Of a stretch of DNA of 64,000 nt, positions 23,491 through 32,828 are shown one piece after another. Made by a program: the position numbers and the translations under genes. Below the pieces are notes generated by a model, which did no database searches, was not told the DNA's origin, and saw nothing but the letters and a program-made list of their open reading frames with translations. Numbering within the stretch: position 1 is the stretch's first letter; each line of letters opens with the position of its first letter. Source of the DNA: Azadirachta indica (lineage: Eukaryota > Streptophyta > Magnoliopsida > Sapindales > Meliaceae); the NCBI GenBank assembly GCA_022749755.1, contig CM040444.1, forward strand, positions 12,796,274-12,860,273. Direction: 5' to 3'.

Positions 23491-25007
23491 TAATTGAGAA
23501 TTGCGATTAGCAATCCCCCGAATGTTCTAATACAAGACTTTCGTTTAGGTAAGGTAATTTGCTTTCTGCGGGTTGTAATAGGCTCTCTAGGCATAGAAAG
23601 AGCCTTCAGCTTCTTTTGCTTGGATTTGGACAAAACTAATTCATACCCTTTAGAATCCATCTTTTTCTTAAATATCTCCTCCACAACCTTATCAATTTCC
23701 TGCCGCACAGGTGAAAAAGGAGCCTTCAAAGCATCATTGCAACCATCTTGTTTTGTACCATCGACAATCCGTTGATGGGTTGAGTGATAACGAGAAAAAT
23801 CTACCGCCAAACTAACTTCTTGTTGCGTGTCTCCAATATCCTGGTGAGAAGAATCTTGGACAGGGCCATCAGCAAATTGCACCGCTTTATCATTCTCAAA
23901 ATTAGGGTCTGAAACCGCTTCATCATCACTAGAAGATTCCGTTTTAGAGGCAATCTCTACATCACCAAAGGAAGCATTATATTCTCTTCGTTAGAAGACT
24001 TTAATGGCTCACACATCTTACGAGGAGAATCACTTGCAGGGACATCGCTTCACCTTGACCATCAGTGGAAGGCGCTATTTTAGACTCAGCAACAACTTCT
24101 TGGCTTTTTAATCCTTTTGGCTTGTAAACCATGCGTGACTTTCTTGAACGCGAACGGCCCCTGTATTGTTATCATCAAGAAATATACGACGTTCAGCAAC
24201 ATCATGCCCAATAGCTCCACAACCGGAGCACTTCGAAGGCAAATTTTTTTATACCAATTTAACTTGAAATTCATAGTCGTCCCTCTCCACGCATAGGAAT
24301 TGAGGAGAAGTGTCTAAAACATCCACCTCCAGTAAAACTCAAGCATAGTAACCATAAATCGCTTCCCAAGTAAATTTATCAGGCTGCAAAGGGATGCCAA
24401 CTCGCCGAGCTATATCCATGATGATCTTTGGGCACCAGTATTCCCAACCCAGGCTATAAATCTTCACCTAAACTTGAGCCAGCGAATGAATTTCCGAAGT
24501 GTAAGGATCAAAATTCTACTGCCATTGGTGCAAAGGAAAATATCCTGATGTCAAAGTGCAAGTTCCACTACCCCAAATACGTTGCATGTCCACAGGACCT
24601 GAAAAGTGAAGAACGTAGAAACGTCTTGGCATGAGGAAGAGATCCCAAGAGTGTTGTGGCTTCCAAAGTCTATTGAGTCCAGCCTTCAAATCATCAACTT
24701 TGATCGGTTCAGAACCTTTTTCCAACATAACTCGCCCAATAAAATTTGACTTACTGAGACCAATACGCTTATTGTATTCCTCCTGATCAATCTTGATCAC
24801 AACTTGGTCTCCCCTGTAACGCGGAGGAGAGAGTTGTTATGGATGCGTTGGAAGATCTGTGGTCGCAGACAGAATCGAAGCAAAGGACTTTTTAGCAAGT
24901 ATGGGAACATCAGGTTTTGAACTTTGTGGAGCAATGCCGGACTCATCAGCTGAAGCAATCTTGTGCTTTGCAATCACCGAAGCAATTTCCTCAAACGCAG
25001 CCTCCAT
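23490..25007 (-). pseudogene. LINE ORF1 remnant (DUF4283 and CCHC zinc knuckle)
   Basis: Starts with an ATG at 25007 (MEAAFEEIASVIAK). A DUF4283-type RNA-binding domain follows at about 24516-24800 (YNKRIGLSKSNFIGRVML, then RFYVLHFS), then a zinc knuckle with KCSGCGAIGHD at about 24200-24240, and a basic C-terminus with a LSKSKQKKLK stretch at about 23600. This is the usual ORF1 of plant L1 elements. Several stops and shifts are present. Confidence 0.75.
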
Positions 25008-25408
25008 AAAAACCACAAAGAAAATCTCGTTGCCTTCCTTGCTACTACTAGTCTATGAGTTAGGAATTTCATCAAACACCTTACATACAGCCTCTTACTG
25101 GTTGTTTTCTTGACTGGCTTGGGAGTGATTGTATGCCTGAGCAAAGATCAATCCAAGACAACGAATTCTCTGTGCTTGTGTGGATCGATCATAAAAGTTT
25201 GAGTGATTTCAATGCAAAATGTTTGATTCAAGAGAAGATCAAATTCTTTCAAGAAAACTTCGATAATTAAACCGAATCACAATCATATATGAAAATCACC
25301 ATATGTAAATAAATTCATTGAAGGGCTTTTGATTGCGGGAGGTTGAGCGAAGAATGGGAAAAAGGGAAATATTTTTGGGAGATTAGTAGGGATTGTTGAC
25401 GCAATGCA

Positions 25409-25651
25409 TTAAGGAAAAGCAAAAGGGATTTTGGGGACAGTAGGATTAATAACTTTAGGGATACCTGGAACTGGAAGTGGCGGTGATGATGCCTTAGGAA
25501 TAGATGGTATTGGCAGAGAAGGAAAAGGAGGTGGTCTTGGCAAACCTGGAAGTAGTAGTAGAGGACGAGCAGATGCTATCCTAACATCCATTGACGATAA
25601 TGTCAAAGCAACAAAGAAAGCTAAGGCGAAATAGTTTTTGCTAGAGGCCAT
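25409..25651 (-). CDS. Short secreted proline-rich protein
   Basis: Single-exon gene for an 80-residue protein. Residues 1 to about 27 are a signal peptide (MASSKNYFALAFFVALTLSS) ending near ASARP. The mature part is Pro/Leu/Ile-rich with loose PxLPxPxIPK units (LPGLPRPPPFP, IPSIPKASS, VPGIPK) and ends KIPFAFP. It is related in style to the PELPK genes but lacks Glu-rich pentapeptides and the ARHLLE block, so I treat it as a second family. A TATA-like TTTATAGC-type stretch lies near 25735 on the plus strand, about 85 bases upstream. A frameshifted copy is at 32829 and scraps are at 13190 and 17455. No specific function is known; a wall protein is the likely role. Confidence 0.75.
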   Translation of the reverse strand: MASSKNYFALAFFVALTLSSMDVRIASARPLLLLPGLPRPPPFPSLPIPSIPKASSPPLPVPGIPKVINPTVPKIPFAFP

Positions 25652-25819
25652 GCTCTCGATTTCGTGTTAGAGGAGAATAAGTTGCTGAAGTTTATTGAGA
25701 TTTTGAGTTGGAAAAAAGAGGTAAAGTTGGGTTTTTATAGCTACCGATTTACTAGACTGACTCGATCTCAGGGTTGATTCTTAAAGCATCAATTCCACGT
25801 TGGTCTAGCAGACGTCTTT

Positions 25820-25920
25820 GCTCCGGAAATCATACATACATACATACATACATGCATTAAGAATCAAGTTTTGATATATATATATATATATATATATATC
25901 AAAATTTGATTCTTAATGTA
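25820..25920. repeat. CATA microsatellite and large TA-centred palindrome
   Basis: (CATA)n at about 25827-25851 is followed by an inverted repeat, CATTAAGAATCAAG/TTTTGAT on the left and ATCAAAATTTGATTCTTAATG on the right, with (AT)n in the centre. It could extrude as a cruciform or be a short TA-rich MITE. Confidence 0.75.
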
Positions 25921-26093
25921 CCAAACAAATATTTGGCAGTACAAGAAAAGTTTCAAGACCGTGCTAGTCCAGGAAGGCCAGGCCGATTACCCATTGATAA
26001 TTATCGGATTCAGCATTGTTCTAGCTGCGATAATGGTCGGTGTTGTTACAGTTAACTGAGTTTTGATTTATTAGTATTTTATCACGTAGAATT

Positions 26094-26400
26094 TGTTGGG
26101 TACCAGTATAGTGTGCACATATATATATATATATATAAGTGTATTTTATAGGTTTTGTTTTTACTATATAGGCCTAACTCGACCCTAAATTGGTCCACAC
26201 CCAACCCAAAATTTAGAGTTTATACTTGGGGTTTTAGGATAAATCGTGCACTGTACATCTTCTTCATTTTCAATGAAAATCCCTTTCTCTATCCTTCGTG
26301 GTTTTCCCCTTTAACTTTTACAGATTTTCTACATAAATTTTGTGTTGTTTGTGCTTGTGTTTGTTTTCTATTTGCTTATTTGCTTGATTTTTCATATTAT
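26094..26400. repeat. LTR-like repeat, partner of 16777-17150
   Basis: Begins TGTTGGGTACCAG and contains a (TA)n tract near 26120-26137. Aligns loosely along its length with the 16.8-kb copy. Non-coding. Confidence 0.35.
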
Positions 26401-26835
26401 ATCAAATTAAGCAGATCAAGTTTACTCCAGTCATTTATTCATTCAATTTAGCTGGGTAGCTAATGTTTGTTTAAGGCTTAATAGCTTGAAGTTGGAACGA
26501 TACGCGGATAAAAGTAACAAATTTAATCTATATATAATACAGAGCAACATGTTACACATGAAATTTTAAGAAGCTCAGAGGAAAAATATATACAAAAATA
26601 ATTAATATATAAAAGAAACTACAACACTCCCATGGTGCCAATAGCTAAGGCAGCAACATTTAAAGAACATCAGATTAATATATGAATTATAGCCATAAAG
26701 AAACATTAAAAACAAAAGCACACAAATGTAATTAGTATACTTTAATTATTGTTCTGAGAACCAGGTCAAGTTCACCAAGCATTTGAAATGCAATGATGAA
26801 ACGAGAACGAGGAAGTGTAAAGTGTACGTAGTAAT

Positions 26836-27294
26836 TTAAGGATTAGTGTTCAAGTGAGTTGGAATCTCCTTTGGAAGACTTGGGATGGCAGGCAATGTTG
26901 GCGTAGGAATCTCAGGAAGATGAGGAAAGTCTGGAAATTCAGGGACCTTGGGCAACTCAGGTTTGGGAGGAATCACCGGCCGTTCAGGCAGTTTTGGCAA
27001 CTCAGGTTTTGGAAGCTCGGGGATTTCAGGATTTTTTGGGAGCTCAGATTTCGGAATCTCGGGCAATTTTGACTTTTCTGGGAGCTCAGGCAGTTCGGGT
27101 TTTGGGAGGTGGGGTAATGGTGGTAATTCGACCTTAGGCAGTGTGGGGAGCTCAGGCAATTCAGGCTTGGGTATTTCTGGCAGTGTTGTTTCCAGAAGAT
27201 GGCGAGCAGTAACGAAATAAAGATTGTAGCTCATTGACGACAAAGTGATTAGCAGAATTGGTAACATAAAGGACGGGATGCGGAGATGCGCCAT
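26836..27294 (-). CDS. PELPK-type secreted proline-rich protein
   Basis: Intact single-exon gene of 152 residues: signal peptide ([20 protein letters not shown]), [19 protein letters not shown], then about 20 units of PELPE/PELPK/PEIPK type including a less regular stretch (PEKSKLPEIPKSELPKNPE), and the shared end [20 protein letters not shown] with a TNP terminus. TATA (27395-27403, minus strand) lies about 100 bases upstream. It belongs with the copies at 18884 and 34076 by its C-terminus. Predicted secreted; no enzymatic motif. Confidence 0.9.
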   Translation of the reverse strand: MAHLRIPSFMLPILLITLSSMSYNLYFVTARHLLETTLPEIPKPELPELPTLPKVELPPLPHLPKPELPELPEKSKLPEIPKSELPKNPEIPELPKPELPKLPERPVIPPKPELPKVPEFPDFPHLPEIPTPTLPAIPSLPKEIPTHLNTNP

Positions 27295-27392
27295 TGTTGG
27301 AGCTATTGGCTGGAGTGAAAAGAAGATCGGGGTGTCACCAATAACTGAGTTGAAAAGGAAGCTTGTGCTTGTGCATAGTTTTCACGTCTCGT

Positions 27393-27442
27393 GGCCTTTT
27401 ATATATGGTGTGGGAATAGAACATCTTGGGTTGGTAAGACCT
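27393..27442 (-). promoter_or_regulatory. PELPK core promoter, copy at 27.4 kb
   Basis: ACCAACCCAAGATGTTCTAT block plus a TATATAAAAGG box on the minus strand; one base of the AAGCT core differs from the other copies. Confidence 0.7.
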
Positions 27443-27479
27443 AAAGGAACAAGTACAATAAGAATATAGAAACTTTCAT

Positions 27480-29400
27480 TTGTCTTGTAATTAGTTCAAC
27501 CTCTCATCTGATAGTTACAATTATTATTTAATTATTGTTTATGTGGTTGCTAATTTTTTGCTTGAAACAGGAAGATAGAGGCTTCAAAAGAGATTACGTA
27601 CGTTGGTGGACTTGTGAAAAGCAATTAAAACGAGAAATTTTTGTTGTATTATTCATCTAATTGAAAGCAATATGCGCATAATTTTGGGTACATTAAAATC
27701 AATTGAAATTAATGAATTAATATTAATTTCATTTGGGTACATTCTAGTGTGGGAACAGAGGTGTTTCAATATGTTTTGGTACTGCATAATTTTGGGGACA
27801 AATAATTAAATTAGAATGAGATAAATACTTGTGGATTACATTGTTGATAGATAATCAAGTAAATTCAAACAAAAATTCAAATTAAATTTATTATTTCTAG
27901 TATGAGTACTGAAGTTTGATTATTTAATTTACTTTAATGGATTGACCTTTTATTATTTGGGTAGATTACTGAACTAAGTTGCTGTATAGTATGGTTGTAG
28001 TGGCACAAAACTCGAAAACTTCATAAAGCTTATTTCAAGCATAAAAACAAATAATTTAGGGAGATCTTCTTTGTTATTCTCTCGCCACAATAAGAGTATT
28101 AGCATAACTTAATGTCATATTAGGTTTAATAGTTTTTCACCACCTCGTTCAAGTCTTACTTACCAGTCATTGTCGAAGGAGCAAAATTATGACGTTTCGA
28201 ACCTTTAAAGTTGTTGTGAACTCTTTTATCCACATTTAAAATGCACCAAAAGTTGAACAAGATATAAATAATCATTGCATAGTAAGAAGTCAGTCTTTCA
28301 TCCAAACTAACCATTAACACTAACGGATTACAATTTTTATAGGTACTTTTGAAATATAAGGATTAATTAGTTCAATAGACCAATAATTAAGGACCTTCAT
28401 ATCCTTTTTCCCCCACAAATTATCGCTAATTTTGTTATTATTATTGTTAAATTATATAAATAAAATAAAGCAATACATCTTGCAACTAAATGATCTTTTA
28501 AGAAAAATTGCACTTTAGTCCTTAATAATCAACAAAATATCAGTCTTATTGACACAACTGTATTACAAATATATATCTTTAACATTTTATTTTTATTTCA
28601 CTTAAGTCTCTAGAATTAGAATAACTTGTCTTAATGGATTTGCGGAGCTGAATTTGGCTTAAACGACTAAACCGACCCACTTTTATCAGAAGTGATATTG
28701 ATCAAAACAACAGGACTAAAATAATAAGGTCTAAAATGAAGTAAATTTTGAACTATTAGAGATATAATAGTAATATATTATTATATGTCACACTTATTTT
28801 TATTTAAATAAAGTAATTTTTCATGAATAAAAAAAAAATTATACCGAAGATGGACAATATTGTAACTCTACCACCCACCAACTGCTGCGTCCGAATGTAT
28901 ATAAGATAAAAGAATTTATAGAGTAGAATTTGTAAACGAATTTGTTCCTATAATATTATTGAAGTTATTAGTTTCTTTATCTCAATTTTTTTTCCCATAT
29001 GTATATGTACACGAACCTTACATAATAAATTTCAATTTGTCAAGCATATTTTGTAACAGAATTGAATCATATCATGAAGAGCTAGCTTGAGAAGCAGTAA
29101 AAAGTAAAATAGAATAAACCTTTGTAAATAGAATGAACCTAACTGAAGTACATCACACATCACTATAAAATATTACAAGACAAAATCCCAAGTAACAGAC
29201 GTCAACGAAACCAATTTCAGACACAACATTATTATTTTAAACAACATAAAATGCATGAATTAGCCTGTCGAAAATTAAAAAAAAAATAGTAAAACAAAAA
29301 CATTTGTGTAGTATCTGTAAATCTAAATATCCGATCACTGTATGACAGCTCAGCATACATGGAATGAAATCCAACGACCAAAGAATATGTAGTATCGTAA
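27480..29400. other. Intergenic region with a possible small MITE
   Basis: No gene seen. 28503-28758 has weak inverted ends (GCACTTTAGTCCTTAATAAT on the left, a related reverse complement near 28725-28758), like a short foldback element. From about 29060, on the minus strand, the sequence is the 3' flank of the next PELPK copy and resembles 12330-12740 in inverted orientation. Confidence 0.4.
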
Positions 29401-29409
29401 TTTATTTAT

Positions 29410-30066
29410 TCAAGGATTTGTGGTTGTTTGAGTTGGCTTTGGAACGCCTGGAATGACGGGCAATGTGGGCTTCGGAATTTCTGGCAATTCAGGTACTTTT
29501 GGCAGCTCAGGTTTTGGAATTTCTGGTACTTTTGGTAACTCGGGTTTTGGAATCTCTGGCACTTTTGGTACCTCCGGCAGTTCAGGCTTAGGAATTTCGG
29601 GCACTTTAGGAAGCTCTGGCTTTGGGATCTCCGACTTAGGAATCTCAGGCAATTCAGGCTTTTTTGGCAGCTCAGGTTTTGGAACCTCTGGAACTTTTGG
29701 CAGCTCAGGCTTTGGAATCTCGGGTACTTTTGGCAGCTCTGGCTTTGGAATCTCAGATTTAGGAATCTCAGGCAGTTCAGGTTTTTTTGGTAGCTCGGGC
29801 TTAGGAACCTCGGGGACTTTTGGAAGCTCTGGTGTAGGAATCTCAGGCACTTTTGGCAGCTCAGGCTTAGGAATTTCGGGCAATTCAGGTTTTGGTAGCG
29901 GGGAAAATTCAATCTTAGGCAAAGGTGGCATCTCAGGCTTAGTTATTTCAGGCGCTGTTGCCTCTAGAAGATGGCGAGCACCAACCAAATTAACATTGTA
30001 GACCATTGACGGCAAAGCGATTAGCAGAATTGTTAAGATGTAGTATGGGATGCGGAGATACGCCAT
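29410..30066 (-). CDS. PELPK-type secreted proline-rich protein, longest copy, with retrozyme in its leader
   Basis: Intact single-exon gene of 218 residues, the longest of the cluster. Signal peptide (MAYLRIPYYILTILLIALPS), GARHLLEATAPEITKPEMP, then about 35 pentapeptide units. A block of roughly 40 residues ([20 protein letters not shown] and what follows) occurs twice in a row, so an internal duplication lengthened it. It ends TQTTTNP, as in 11694 and 15015. I chose the ATG at 30066 because it matches the family's MAYLRIP start. The frame is open further upstream, to 30195, but that stretch is 5' leader and retrozyme sequence and would bury the signal peptide. The gene's TATA box lies beyond the retrozyme at 31202-31210. 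Whether the gene is still expressed cannot be told from sequence. Confidence 0.88.
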   Translation of the reverse strand: MAYLRIPYYILTILLIALPSMVYNVNLVGARHLLEATAPEITKPEMPPLPKIEFSPLPKPELPEIPKPELPKVPEIPTPELPKVPEVPKPELPKKPELPEIPKSEIPKPELPKVPEIPKPELPKVPEVPKPELPKKPELPEIPKSEIPKPELPKVPEIPKPELPEVPKVPEIPKPELPKVPEIPKPELPKVPELPEIPKPTLPVIPGVPKPTQTTTNP

Positions 30067-30135
30067 TGTTGAAACTATTGACCAGAGAGAAGAAGATTGG
30101 GGGTTACCAATAACTAAATCGAAAAGAAAGCTTGT

Positions 30136-30416
30136 TGTCACGGCACGAGAAATCGCATGTTGGATGGGTGTGCTGGGGTGTGACAACTCAAGCACATTGA
30201 TGTTTCATGGTGCAAAGTCGGCTTCAGTCTCAAGGGCTATTATGTAAAGGGGACTTAAACCACCTCTGCCCGAACTGGTCGGGGACTGAAGCCGTCCTCC
30301 TGATGAGGCCAAGGTAGGCCGAAACCAGTTAAATATGCGACGGGTTAACAAGGCTTACCCTCGATATGGGGGTCTACGAGGGTGCCGCACGTGCCTTTTC
30401 CGCTGGGCGCGTGACA
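30136..30416 (+). repeat. 5' LTR of the retrozyme
   Basis: 281 bp, TGTCACG...CGTGACA. The hammerhead core in this copy is fully paired. Confidence 0.92.
30273..30330 (+). ncRNA. Type III hammerhead ribozyme, 5' LTR
   Basis: 58 nt. Stem III: AACTGGT (30273-30279) pairs with ACCAGTT (30324-30330), 7 bp. Cleavage site GTC with the scissile C at 30280. Stem I: GGGGAC pairs with GTCCTC (one G-U) around the loop TGAAGCC. Core CTGATGA, then stem II GGCC/GGCC around the loop AAGGTA, then core GAAA. All invariant core bases of the hammerhead are present. The short stem III is typical of retrozyme hammerheads, which work best as dimers. Confidence 0.92.
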
Positions 30417-30418
30417 GA

Positions 30419-30430
30419 TGGTATCAGAGC
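30419..30430 (+). promoter_or_regulatory. Retrozyme primer binding site
   Basis: TGGTATCAGAGC, the standard plant complement to the 3' end of initiator methionine tRNA, two bases inside the 5' LTR. It would prime minus-strand synthesis by a reverse transcriptase supplied by another element. Confidence 0.9.
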
Positions 30431-30880
30431 AGGAACGAGAATTTCCGCAAAATCTCGCTACGTTCCTGACTCCTGTGGGAATCCACCGAGTCGGCCGAGG
30501 ATATTAGCCCGTAAGATTGGGCGAGGGAAAACGGGGTGTCTATTGTGTGACCCTTCGCCACGCAGCCCCGAATGTGGGCGTGCTCGCACTATGTTGTGTC
30601 CTGCGGTATGGGGATCTTCCTGGGGGAAGATGAGCATAGTGGTTTGAAAGGCAACCGCATAGCGCCTCATCTACGCCAAGCACTGCTATCACCGTACGTC
30701 GAGGATGGCGTGCCTGCACGACGTGGTGTTATCGTGTTCTCTTTATGGGAGTCTCCTTAGCCCGGGGGAGATGGGCGTTATGGAATGGAGCGGTATGCAG
30801 GGTAGGACCTCGATGGTCTACCAATTGAGCTGGCGAAAAATTTGAAGATGGCCGCGTGCACGAGGACGTGCACGATTTTC

Positions 30881-30892
30881 GGTGGTGGAGAA
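30881..30892 (+). promoter_or_regulatory. Retrozyme polypurine tract
   Basis: GGTGGTGGAGAA directly before the 3' LTR, the expected position for plus-strand priming. Confidence 0.7.
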
Positions 30893-31173
30893 TGTCACGG
30901 CACGAGAAATCGCATGTTGGCTGGGTGTGCTGGGGTGTGACAACTCAAGCATATTGATGTTTCATGGTGCAAAGTCGGCTTCAGTCTCAAGGGCTATTAT
31001 GTAGAGGGGACTTAGACCACCCCTGCCCGAACTGGTCGGGGACTGAAGCCGTCCTCCTGATGAGACCAAGGTAGGCCGAAACCAGTTAAATATGCGACGG
31101 GCTAACAAGGCTTACCCTCGATATGGGGGTCTACGATGGTGCCGCACGTGTCTTTTCCGCTGGGCGCGTGACA
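30893..31173 (+). repeat. 3' LTR of the retrozyme
   Basis: 281 bp, nine substitutions from the 5' LTR, one of them inside the ribozyme's stem II. Confidence 0.92.
31030..31087 (+). ncRNA. Type III hammerhead ribozyme, 3' LTR, one stem II mismatch
   Basis: Same fold as the copy in the 5' LTR, with cleavage expected after C31037, but stem II reads GACC/GGCC, leaving an A-C mismatch at its second pair. Cleavage may be slower. The distance between the two cleavage positions is 757 nt, which is the predicted size of the excised RNA. Confidence 0.88.
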
Positions 31174-31199
31174 TTGTGCTTGTGCATAGGCTGTCTTAT

Positions 31200-31293
31200 G
31201 GCCTTTTATAGATCTGGGAAGAGGAGAACAGCTTGGGTTGGTAAGACTAAAAGGAACAAAAACAATAAATAAAATATAAAAGCTTGGGTTAGC
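31200..31293 (-). promoter_or_regulatory. PELPK core promoter displaced by the retrozyme
   Basis: Minus-strand ACCAACCCAAGCTGTTCTCC block and TATAAAAGG (31202-31210). A second AACCCAAGCT copy lies further upstream at 31282-31292. The TATA-to-ATG distance is now over 1.1 kb; removing the element and one TTGT gives about 95, matching the paralogues. Confidence 0.8.
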
Positions 31294-31751
31294 GTAAGAA
31301 TTAGACTTACTACCATTTCTCTTGTTAGTTCAACCTCTCATCTGCAACATGACAGATTGACAGTTAGCATTATTATTTAATTCTATTTTTGTGTGTGGTT
31401 GCTAGATTTTGCAGTGAAACAAGAGTAGTCGTCAAAAGACTACATATATTGGTGGACTTATGAAAAGCAAAAAAGAGAAATTTATTGTTTTTAACTTTTT
31501 ATTCATATATATAATTGAAAGCAACATAATATACACATAACGTCATGCTAGCTAGCAACAGATAATTGTTTATCCTGGTCTTTGATAGAAAGTTTATTGT
31601 ATTCTATCCCAACTTTTTGGAATAAGTATGATTAATTAATTAAGAATAATCAACTGTGACAACTAATTCCAAAACTTTGGAAATTTTAAGTGAAAATCAA
31701 GAAATTAAAATAATAAAAATTAAATGAACGTACTCTTGCGATAACTTATTG
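31294..31751. other. Upstream flank of the 29.4-kb PELPK gene
   Basis: Resembles, inverted, the flank at 14510-14850 (GTTAGTTCAACCTCTCATCTG, GAAAAGCAAAA and GATAGAAAGTT-type blocks). No gene seen. Confidence 0.5.
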
Positions 31752-31761
31752 GAAATAGGCA

Positions 31762-32430
31762 GTGGTTCCTGGCCTAGCTCAAAAAAATTCATTCTTGCAC
31801 TATTCAAGAAGAGTCTATCCCATCCTCTAAGGAACAAGAAAACCTTGATGAAAGCGCGAATGATACAGATGATCTACACTTGGTGATGGAATCTTCCAAT
31901 AGCAATGGAATTTCTTCGGGAAAAAACAACTAGCAAAAATCGGCTGACCTTCACTTAGTGATAGTTTCTGAAAAAAACAACTAACTGGCGATGGATCGTT
32001 TTTATTTTCCTCACCAGCCTCCTAGTGTGAGTAGTAAGGAAAATCAACTAAATCAACAAGTCTCGGAGGCTCCTTAATTAGTGGTAGATTTGACCAAATT
32101 TACTACTAATCCGGACGTATGCAAAGGTTCTACGAAAAACCCAAGGTATGGATTACAATCAAGCGATCCTAATTCCAAATCGATTTCTTTTGATGCGAAA
32201 AATGTTGGACGCTTGAAGGCACCAGAAAAACATATTGATAATGAGGATTTTCAATGGGTCATACGTAAATCTCAAAGAAAAAAGGAATCATTATCTACCT
32301 CATAATTAGCGAGGATCTTCTTGATTGTTTCTTTATTTTTGTTTTTTATTTTAATTTTTGCCTTTAGGCTGCTCTTTGTACTCCTTTTAATTTCTTTAAT
32401 AAAATTATTATTAGTTAAAAGAAAATATTA
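31762..32430 (+). mobile_element. Short LINE-derived element, copy 1
   Basis: Flanked by the 10-bp direct repeat GAAATAGGCA (31752-31761 and 32431-32440). It contains an ORF1-like tail (residues DNEDFQWVIRKSQRKKES near 32240-32300) joined directly to a LINE-like 3' end (CTTTGTACTCC, then TTTAATAAAATTATTATTAG). No endonuclease or reverse transcriptase. Either an internally deleted LINE or a non-autonomous relative that keeps the 3' recognition end. A second copy is at 35753. Confidence 0.7.
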
Positions 32431-32828
32431 GAAATAGGCATTATAATGAAGACTGTCTCTTATATAGTAATGACTCGTAGTACAAAAATTGACAATGAAG
32501 AGATGTTCCCTCCGTATATTACAAACAAATATGCGAAATGAATGCAATTAATACTTATCACAAACTTAGCCATAAAAAAGAAATAAATAATAAATAAAGA
32601 ACGCTGCTCAAATTTGTAAAATATAATTAGAAGAGAAAGCAATAAAGAACCGCAAATAATTCTGACTGACACCACACATCACAGAAAGTCATACATGAAG
32701 ATCATCACGATATTTATGTATATTAATTAATTAATTCATTCAAGGACTTTTGATTGCAGGAGGTTGAGCGAAGAATGGGAAAAAGGGAAATATTTTTGGG
32801 AGATCATTAGGGATATTTGTAGATGGAA

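Larger units (their letters stand above)
20679..25273 (-). mobile_element. L1-type LINE retrotransposon, near full length, defective
   Basis: A minus-strand LINE of about 4.6 kb bounded by a perfect 17-bp target duplication, GAATCACAATCATATAT, at 20662-20678 and 25274-25290. Its 3' end is the T-run (poly-A on its own strand) just inside 20680. In order on the minus strand it holds ORF1 (DUF4283-like domain and a zinc knuckle), endonuclease and reverse transcriptase, all with stops. It landed about 120 bases downstream of the stop of the short proline-rich gene at 25409, splitting a segment that is continuous at 32690. Confidence 0.92.
30136..31173 (+). mobile_element. Retrozyme: non-autonomous LTR retroelement with hammerhead ribozymes
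   Basis: A 1038-bp element with two 281-bp direct terminal repeats (9 differences, about 97% identical) that start TGTCACG and end CGTGACA. It has a primer binding site matching initiator-Met tRNA two bases after the first repeat, a purine-rich tract before the second, and a 4-bp target duplication TTGT (30132-30135 and 31174-31177). The target is reconstructed from the paralogous leaders at 27361 and 34570, which read AAGCTTGTGCTTGTG with no insertion. There is no gag or pol. Each LTR contains a type III hammerhead. These traits together define retrozymes, the plant elements known to move via circular RNAs (established knowledge). It is relatively G+C-rich compared with its surroundings. Open frames inside it are incidental. 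Confidence 0.93.

Noticed and set aside
24936..24950. CTGATGAG on the minus strand, as in a hammerhead core
   Set aside because: Lies in LINE ORF1 codons; no GAAA, stem II or cleavage site around it.
30137..30195. N-terminal extension of the 218-residue PELPK protein from an upstream ATG
   Set aside because: The added 43 residues come from the LTR and leader, differ from all paralogues and would bury the signal peptide.
30366..30760. Open frames inside the retrozyme
   Set aside because: The element is G+C-rich and non-autonomous; the frames match no protein and lie in its internal region.
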